From Cryomorphaceae bacterium (GTDB taxonomy: Bacteria; Bacteroidota; Bacteroidia; Flavobacteriales_G; Salibacteraceae), in the NCBI GenBank assembly GCA_003564735.1, contig PXEK01000052.1:1-6490 (forward strand): a stretch of DNA of 6,490 nt. Reading direction: 5' to 3'. The notes below the pieces were generated by a model. That model had not been told where the DNA came from. It did no database searches and saw only the letters and a list, made by a program, of their open reading frames with translations. The translations under genes were made by a program, and so were the position numbers. Of this stretch, positions 1 to 3,977 are shown in pieces. Within the stretch, counting starts at the first letter, position 1. Each line of letters begins with the position of its first letter.

Positions 1-440
1 AACTGAATAAAGATGATAAAAATGTTTACGTGCTTATGGGCGACGGTGAACAGCAGGAAGGTCAAATTTGGGAAGCAGCCATGTTTGCGGCGCACAACAA
101 GGTAGATAACCTTGTGGGAATCATTGATTGGAACAACCGACAAATTGACGGCGATGTTGAAGATATCATGAGCCTAAAAGATTTAAGAGCTAAGTATGAG
201 AGTTTTGGGTGGCATGTTATGGATATGGAAGGTAATAACATGAAGAGTGTTGTTGAGGTTCTCGATCAAGCTAAAAATGCCACAGGTAACGGTAAACCGA
301 TTTTAATTTTGGCGAAAACAGAAATGGGGCAGGGGGTGGACTTTATGATGGGAACTCACGCGTGGCACGGGATTGCACCAAATGACGAACAATTGGAACA
401 GGCTTTGCATCAACTCGAGGAAACGCTGGGCGACTATTAA
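1..440 (+). CDS. Transketolase, N-terminal (thiamine diphosphate-binding) subunit, 5'-truncated
   Basis: Cytoplasmic enzyme of the non-oxidative pentose phosphate pathway, moving two-carbon ketol units between sugar phosphates. The first full codon is at 3 and 145 residues remain; split N-subunits are usually about 270-285, so roughly the first half lies outside the window. The GTG at 30 is internal, because the family sequence continues upstream of it in frame (LNKDDKNVYVLMGDG). Visible landmarks, numbered from the codon at 3: the diphosphate-binding motif GDG at 13-15, followed after 28 residues by N44 in the conserved D-x-N-x-x-Q-I-D-G context (Mg/ThDP site), and the conserved WHG near the C-terminus (AWHGIAPND). 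The reading frame ends with TAA at 438-440, immediately followed in frame by TAG. Its partner, the C-terminal subunit, is encoded at 1888-2853 rather than directly next to it. A DXS or a fused transketolase is excluded because the frame stops after the PP domain. Confidence 0.95.
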   Translation, partial: LNKDDKNVYVLMGDGEQQEGQIWEAAMFAAHNKVDNLVGIIDWNNRQIDGDVEDIMSLKDLRAKYESFGWHVMDMEGNNMKSVVEVLDQAKNATGNGKPILILAKTEMGQGVDFMMGTHAWHGIAPNDEQLEQALHQLEETLGDY

Positions 441-455
441 TAGCTCCAACAATTC

Positions 456-1841
456 ATGAATAATTCTTTTTATACTTATTTTCTCACGGCTGTCCTCCTC
501 TTTTTTTGTGCTAAACCCGCTAATGCACAGCAAGAGGAACCGCTAACTCGTATTTTGTTCATTTACGACGCGTCAAACAGTATGAACGCTCAATGGCAAT
601 CGGGAACGAAACATACCGTAGCTTTAGACTTGATTAGTCAATCTATTGACAGCTTACGCGGTATGCCTAATTTGGAACTTGCCTTGCGGGTTTTCGGTCA
701 TAGATATGATTATCGTCAAAAACAGGTTTGTGAAGATTCAAAATTGGAGGTGACCTTCGGGCCTGACAGAGTAGAGGCCATTCAAAAAAAACTGCGCAGT
801 ATAAAGCCAAAGGGAACTACACCTATTGCCTTATCTCTTGAAAAAGCCGGATATGATTTCCCCGATGATTGTGACAATTGCCGCAATATTATTATTTTAG
901 TTACCGACGGTATTGAGGAGTGTGGCGGCGACCCGTGTGCCGTATCGCGCAGTTTAAGTAAAAAGGGAATCACCTTAAAACCTTTTATTATTGGAATAGG
1001 GCTGGATGAGGGGTTCGCCGAGAAGTTTAAATGTGTAGGGACTTATTTTGACGCTACAAATGAAAAGGTCTTTGCAAATGTCATGGGGATTGTGATTTCG
1101 CAGGCTATGAACTCCACCACTATGCAACTTAATTTATTAGATGCGGCAGGAGAACCTTCAGAAACTAACGTGCCTTTTTTCTTTTTCGACGATTTTTCGG
1201 GAACAACCGAAAGATCAGGTGTTCATACCCTCAATGGAGCAGGAAACCCCGATACCATGTTTCTCGATCCGGGCGGAAGATACAAACTCTCGGTTTTTAC
1301 CGTTCCCGATGTGAGTAAAGACAGTATTGTGCTAAATCCCGGTAAACACAATATAATTGCCGTGAAAGCGGGTAGGGGAACCCTTGACCTCAAGCGCTCG
1401 GGAGCCATAAGGTCACAACAACCGCATGCCATTGTGAGAAAACACGGCAAAATGCAAACACTTAATATTCAAACGCTGGGTACTGAGCATAAGTACTTAA
1501 ACGGGTTTTATGATCTTGAAATACTTACTCTCCCTCGCACTTATTTGTCAAAAGTTGATATTAAGCAAAGCCATACCACAACCATTGAATTGCCACCGCC
1601 CGGCTTGGTTACAATAGTCAAAGGTGCGCAGGGTTTCGGAAGCATTTTCCAAATAACGGCTGAAGGCATTGAGTGGGTTTGTAATTTAGCTGAGCACGGC
1701 GGTAATGAGTCGTTTAGGTTGCAGCCCGGAAGATATAAAATTGTTTTTAGAGCTAGAAACGCCATTGATACAAAGTACAGCAGAGAGGAAGATTTTTCTA
1801 TTAAGGCAGGAGAGTCAAAAGTTTTGAATATAAGCAGGTGA
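456..1841 (+). CDS. Exported von Willebrand factor A domain protein with three C-terminal beta-type repeats
   Basis: A 461-residue protein of unknown specific function. Residues 1-24 look like a Sec signal peptide (hydrophobic FLTAVLLFF core, ANA before Q25); there is no lipobox, so a periplasmic or secreted soluble protein is expected. Residues about 31-215 form a vWA domain with a complete MIDAS metal site: D38-x-S40-x-S42, T121/T122 and D151 (LVTDG). Such domains bind protein ligands through a divalent cation. Residues about 223-461 contain three tandem units of about 75 residues, each with a G-x-Y turn (Y276, Y352, Y427), probably beta-sandwiches of the transthyretin/PEGA kind. The mature part has seven cysteines (92, 139, 142, 156, 161, 193, 409), so disulfides are possible. 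There is no evident C-terminal anchor. The start is fixed by an in-frame TAG at 441-443; no SD is visible, and the signal n-region oddly lacks Lys/Arg. It lies 15 bases after the transketolase N-subunit and 46 before the C-subunit, with no obvious functional link to either. Confidence 0.85.
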   Translation: MNNSFYTYFLTAVLLFFCAKPANAQQEEPLTRILFIYDASNSMNAQWQSGTKHTVALDLISQSIDSLRGMPNLELALRVFGHRYDYRQKQVCEDSKLEVTFGPDRVEAIQKKLRSIKPKGTTPIALSLEKAGYDFPDDCDNCRNIIILVTDGIEECGGDPCAVSRSLSKKGITLKPFIIGIGLDEGFAEKFKCVGTYFDATNEKVFANVMGIVISQAMNSTTMQLNLLDAAGEPSETNVPFFFFDDFSGTTERSGVHTLNGAGNPDTMFLDPGGRYKLSVFTVPDVSKDSIVLNPGKHNIIAVKAGRGTLDLKRSGAIRSQQPHAIVRKHGKMQTLNIQTLGTEHKYLNGFYDLEILTLPRTYLSKVDIKQSHTTTIELPPPGLVTIVKGAQGFGSIFQITAEGIEWVCNLAEHGGNESFRLQPGRYKIVFRARNAIDTKYSREEDFSIKAGESKVLNISR

Positions 1842-1887
1842 TGATTTTGGTCAGAACCCCAAACAAATAAAAATAAAAACAGAGGAA
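1842..1887 (+). other. A-rich leader in front of the transketolase C-subunit
   Basis: This 46-base gap is strongly A-rich in its second half (about 1859-1880), as is common for Bacteroidota leaders that lack a working SD. The AGAGGA at 1881-1886 lies too close to the ATG (one base) to be a normal SD. TGATTTTG at 1842-1849 differs by one base from the Bacteroidota -7 consensus TAnnTTTG, but the nearest upstream TTTG (1823-1826) is only 15 bases away, so a separate promoter for the downstream gene is possible but not supported. Confidence 0.3.
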
Positions 1888-2853
1888 ATGGATTTAATCG
1901 TAAAAGTAACCGGTGAAAAAGATACCCGTTCGGGATTTGGTGAAGGCTTGGCAGAGCTGGGAAAAGAAAATGCTAACGTAGTGGCTTTGTGTGCCGACTT
2001 AACAGGGTCACTAAAAATGAATGCTTTTGCTGATGCCTATCCTGAAAGGTTTTTTCAAACCGGTATTGCCGAGGCCAATATGATGGGACTTGCCGCAGGT
2101 TTAACCATTGGCGGTAAAATTCCGTTCACGGGAACTTTTGCTAACTTCTCCACAGGTAGGGTTTACGATCAAATAAGACAATCTATTGCCTACTCAGGTA
2201 AAAATGTCAAAATTTGTGCGAGTCACGCCGGGTTAACTTTGGGTGAAGACGGGGCAACTCACCAAATCCTTGAAGATTTGGGCATGATGAAAATGCTTCC
2301 CCACATGACAGTAATTAATCCCTGTGATTTTAATCAAACCAAGGCTGCCACAAAGGCCATAGCGGATATGGAGGGACCGGTTTATCTGAGGTTTGGCCGT
2401 CCTAAGGTGCCTATTTTTACACCTGAGAATCAAAATTTTGAAATTGGTAAAGCCGTAACTCTGAAACGTGGAAACGATGTCACAATAATTGCTACGGGTC
2501 ATTTAGTATGGAAGGCCGTTGAAGCCGAAGTTCAACTTCGCGAGGCAGGGATTGATGCTGAAATCATCAATATTCATACGATTAAACCACTAGATGAAAA
2601 AGCAGTGTTGGAATCTGTGAAAAAAACGGGATGCGTGGTTACCGCTGAGGAACATCAAATCAACGGCGGATTGGGTGAAAGTATTGCACAATGCACTACA
2701 CGTAATTTTCCTGTACCTCAGGAATTTGTAGCGGTTAATGATTCATTTGGCGAATCGGGTAAACCCGCAGAATTAATGACTAAATACGGTATAGATACCC
2801 CGAACGTGGTTGAAGCCGCTAAAAGAGTAATCGAACGCAAAAAGAAAGGTTGA
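1888..2853 (+). CDS. Transketolase, C-terminal (pyrimidine-binding) subunit
   Basis: Complete 321-residue partner of the N-terminal subunit; together they form the active transketolase of the pentose phosphate pathway in the cytoplasm. Residues about 12-180 are the PYR domain: CADLTGS at 35-41, the GIAEAN segment with E62 as the expected catalytic glutamate that activates the thiamine aminopyrimidine, and SHAGLTLGEDGATHQ at 112-126 with the conserved H113, D121 and H125. Residues about 188-310 are the transketolase C-terminal domain, including EEHQINGGLGE. Length is normal for the split form, and ATG 1888 is the only sensible start. The same arrangement occurs in pyruvate dehydrogenase E1-beta and DXS, but the DLTGS and THQ blocks match transketolase. 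It is separated from its partner gene by the 461-codon vWA gene. It ends 20 bases from the convergent udk gene, and its TGA lies inside a hairpin. Confidence 0.95.
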   Translation: MDLIVKVTGEKDTRSGFGEGLAELGKENANVVALCADLTGSLKMNAFADAYPERFFQTGIAEANMMGLAAGLTIGGKIPFTGTFANFSTGRVYDQIRQSIAYSGKNVKICASHAGLTLGEDGATHQILEDLGMMKMLPHMTVINPCDFNQTKAATKAIADMEGPVYLRFGRPKVPIFTPENQNFEIGKAVTLKRGNDVTIIATGHLVWKAVEAEVQLREAGIDAEIINIHTIKPLDEKAVLESVKKTGCVVTAEEHQINGGLGESIAQCTTRNFPVPQEFVAVNDSFGESGKPAELMTKYGIDTPNVVEAAKRVIERKKKG

Positions 2854-2869
2854 TTATCAGTGATCAACT
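2848..2869. terminator. Candidate bidirectional hairpin terminator in the convergent gap
   Basis: GTTGAT (2849-2854) pairs with ATCAAC (2863-2868); a T-G pair (2855/2862) and an A-T pair (2856/2861) extend the stem inward, leaving the loop TCAG, and 2848/2869 can add a G-T pair. The left arm contains the TGA stop of the transketolase gene. Reading the minus strand, the stem is followed by a T-rich stretch, CCTTTCTTTTT (2848 down to 2838), giving a plausible intrinsic terminator for udk; its T-tract is the complement of the terminal lysine codons of the opposite gene. On the plus strand only a weak TATTCTTATG follows. The stem is short and AT-rich, so stability is modest. Confidence 0.45.
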
Positions 2870-2873
2870 ATTC

Positions 2874-3569
2874 TTATGTGGAGGATTTGATTTGTTCGGT
2901 TTGTATTTTACCCGTAATAAAACGAGAACTAAAGTTCTCGGGTAACTGACTTTTAAGATGATTGACTAACACGTCAAGCCCTTTGGTGTAGTGACTGTTA
3001 TTGGTGATAATGATGTGGCAATCGTCACGGTAGGGGCGCAAGTACTTTTTATATGACGGCATAACGTGGTGATTCCACTGGTACTTTACTTCGTCTTCAG
3101 GATAACCCCGCTCCTCTGCATCACGTTTAATACGACGCTGTAATTTCACATTTTCTTGTGCATCAATGTAAACGCGCAAATCCAAGGCTTTTCTGATTTC
3201 TTCATAATGGAAAATGAATAAACCTTCCATGATGATGATAGGAGCCGGTTTCACTTCTATTTTGCCCGGGATTTTATTGGAGTTATTAAAGGTATATTCC
3301 TTTATGGTAATCTTATTACCGTTGTTGAGGTTGATTAAGTCCCTGTAGAAGCTGACCCTGTTAATGCTGCCGGGCAAATCGAAATTCACTATTCCGTTCG
3401 GGTCTTTTTCCTGTTCTTCTATTGGTTTGTAATAGTTGTCTTGGGAAATTATGCAAACCGACCCTTTGGGCATGCGTGATTTGATATCACGCAAAAATGA
3501 AGTTTTGCCCGATGCACTGCCTCCGGCTATACCGATAATGTAGGGTTTAAAAGGGGACTTTTGTTTCAA
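2874..3569 (-). CDS. udk: Uridine kinase-like nucleoside kinase (Udk/PRK-type P-loop family)
   Basis: A 231-residue cytoplasmic P-loop kinase expected to phosphorylate uridine (and cytidine) to the monophosphate in pyrimidine salvage. Seen: Walker A GGSASGKT at 16-23; SQDNYYKP at 42-49 with the catalytic-type D44; NFDLP at 62-66 with D64 (equivalent of human UCK2 D84, ribose contact); Y92 and F94 of the nucleoside pocket; MEGLF at 114-118; the lid arginines in RRIKRDAEERG at 145-155. Two pocket positions differ from characterised enzymes: the base-contacting His (UCK2 H117) aligns with S97, and the Arg of the ERGR motif (UCK2 R176) with Y156, so substrate range is less certain than the fold. 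The start is TTG at 3569, supported by AAGGGAG six bases upstream, an in-frame stop at 3588-3590 and no other start before Walker A. It lies 11 bases after the small membrane-protein gene, apparently in the same transcript. Confidence 0.85.
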   Translation of the reverse strand: MKQKSPFKPYIIGIAGGSASGKTSFLRDIKSRMPKGSVCIISQDNYYKPIEEQEKDPNGIVNFDLPGSINRVSFYRDLINLNNGNKITIKEYTFNNSNKIPGKIEVKPAPIIIMEGLFIFHYEEIRKALDLRVYIDAQENVKLQRRIKRDAEERGYPEDEVKYQWNHHVMPSYKKYLRPYRDDCHIIITNNSHYTKGLDVLVNHLKSQLPENFSSRFITGKIQTEQIKSST

Positions 3570-3575
3570 AACAAA

Positions 3576-3582
3576 CTCCCTT
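3576..3582 (-). promoter_or_regulatory. Shine-Dalgarno of udk overlapping the stop of the upstream small gene
   Basis: Reading the minus strand, AAGGGAG (3582 to 3576) is followed by a six-base spacer and TTG. The AA of this element is the last two bases of the TAA stop (3583-3581) of the upstream 64-codon gene. It is the only good SD in the window, decides the TTG start, and suggests that ribosomes finishing the small gene reinitiate on udk. Confidence 0.65.
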
Positions 3583-3775
3583 AATCGTTATTACATTTCT
3601 CTTCAGGTTTTGCCCCGCAAAGGCCGCAAGCTTCTCCGTCTTTATTCAAAAACGGATTATTACTCGCGCATGTCCCCGCAAATTTCCCTTCTTTTTTTAC
3701 GAGTATTTTTATGGCAATGCCCGCAAAACCAAGTGCTAAAAGACCTATGGCTATAAAGATTACTGCTATATTCAT
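3581..3775 (-). CDS. Small single-pass membrane protein with four cysteines (NqrM-like layout)
   Basis: A 64-residue protein with one hydrophobic helix (residues about 3-26) followed by a basic stretch (K23, K27, K28, K31) and a hydrophilic tail with C36, C50, C53 and C61. By the positive-inside rule the tail should face the cytoplasm. I recall similar short proteins in Bacteroidota annotated only as membrane or secreted protein. The arrangement (one helix, then a Gly-x-Cys, then a CxxC) resembles NqrM (DUF539), which helps deliver iron to the Na+-translocating NADH:quinone reductase, but the NqrM GSCGG block reads GTCAS here, so this is only a structural analogy. ATG 3775 has no SD; its leader is A/T-rich. 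The stop overlaps the SD of udk, so the two genes are probably translationally coupled. The short length is offset by a coherent membrane-helix design and the tight spacing, so I consider it real. Confidence 0.8.
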   Translation of the reverse strand: MNIAVIFIAIGLLALGFAGIAIKILVKKEGKFAGTCASNNPFLNKDGEACGLCGAKPEEKCNND

Positions 3776-3780
3776 GACTG

Positions 3781-3788
3781 CAAAAATA
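3781..3788 (-). promoter_or_regulatory. Candidate Bacteroidota -7 element for the small gene/udk operon
   Basis: The minus strand reads TATTTTTG, an exact fit to the Bacteroidota primary-sigma -7 consensus TAnnTTTG. The matching -33 region is weak: TTCG at 3813-3810, 21 bases upstream, instead of TTTG. The box lies only five bases before the ATG at 3775, implying a nearly leaderless transcript if it is used. The region is AT-rich, so a chance match is quite possible. Confidence 0.3.
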
Positions 3789-3812
3789 TATTTTAAAATC
3801 CGTTTTTTTCGA

Positions 3813-3829
3813 ATTATTGAATCAATAAT
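3813..3829. repeat. Perfect 17-bp palindrome, candidate operator
   Basis: ATTATTGA (3813-3820), a central A (3821) and TCAATAAT (3822-3829) form 8-bp arms that match perfectly. It lies 37 bases upstream of the ATG of the small gene, upstream of the candidate -7 box, where a transcription factor site would be expected. It resembles an FNR/CRP half-site pair (TTGA...TCAA) but with one central base instead of six between the half-sites, so no known regulator is assigned. Confidence 0.45.
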
Positions 3830-3832
3830 GTA

Positions 3833-3861
3833 TGCGATAAATATTACGAATATCTAACGCA
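3833..3861. repeat. 29-bp imperfect inverted repeat
   Basis: The left arm TGCGATAAATATT (3833-3845) and right arm AATATCTAACGCA (3849-3861) are separated by ACG; 11 of 13 arm positions are complementary. As minus-strand RNA one mismatch becomes a G-U pair, giving a long stem with a three-base loop and a single U-U mismatch. No T-tract follows, so it is not a standard terminator. It lies three bases from the neighbouring 17-bp palindrome and could be an operator, an mRNA-end stem for uvrA or a leader structure for the small gene. Confidence 0.45.
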
Positions 3862-3977
3862 AAAGAATACCTTCTATTACGGAAAAAGGATGTTAGTTGT
3901 TTCCCGGTTAATTTTAAAAGTAGGTATTTTTAGGCTCTGAAAAAAACGATTCTGCTTAATTTAAATAAACCTATGTA

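Larger units (their letters stand above)
3776..3977 (-). other. Intergenic region between uvrA and the small membrane-protein gene
   Basis: A 202-base AT-rich gap. The half near the small gene holds a candidate -7 element (3781-3788), a 17-bp perfect palindrome (3813-3829) and a 29-bp imperfect dyad (3833-3861). In the half near uvrA (about 3862-3977) I see no ORF and no GC-rich terminator hairpin; there is only a run of seven T on the minus strand (3946-3940) with no stem before it, so how uvrA transcription ends is not visible. Confidence 0.5.

Noticed and set aside
30..440. GTG at 30 as the start of a 136-residue protein
   Set aside because: The frame is open to the window edge and the residues before it match the transketolase family, so the gene starts outside the window.
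1823..1849. Internal promoter for the transketolase C-subunit (TTTG and TGATTTTG)
   Set aside because: The -7 box has a mismatch at a key position and the spacing of 15 bases is shorter than usual; noted only in the leader entry.
3783..3794. 12-bp palindrome AAAATATATTTT
   Set aside because: Low-complexity AT sequence, expected by chance in this region and overlapping the candidate -7 box.
3819..3829. FNR/CRP-type site in the 17-bp palindrome
   Set aside because: The TTGA and TCAA half-sites are separated by one base, whereas FNR (TTGAT-N4-ATCAA) has six bases between TTGA and TCAA and CRP half-sites are also spaced by six.
3881..3904. GGAAA...TTTCC inverted repeat
   Set aside because: Only five pairs with a 14-base loop, easily due to chance.
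3940..3977. Terminator of uvrA based on the run of seven T on the minus strand
   Set aside because: No stem with G-C pairs precedes the run.
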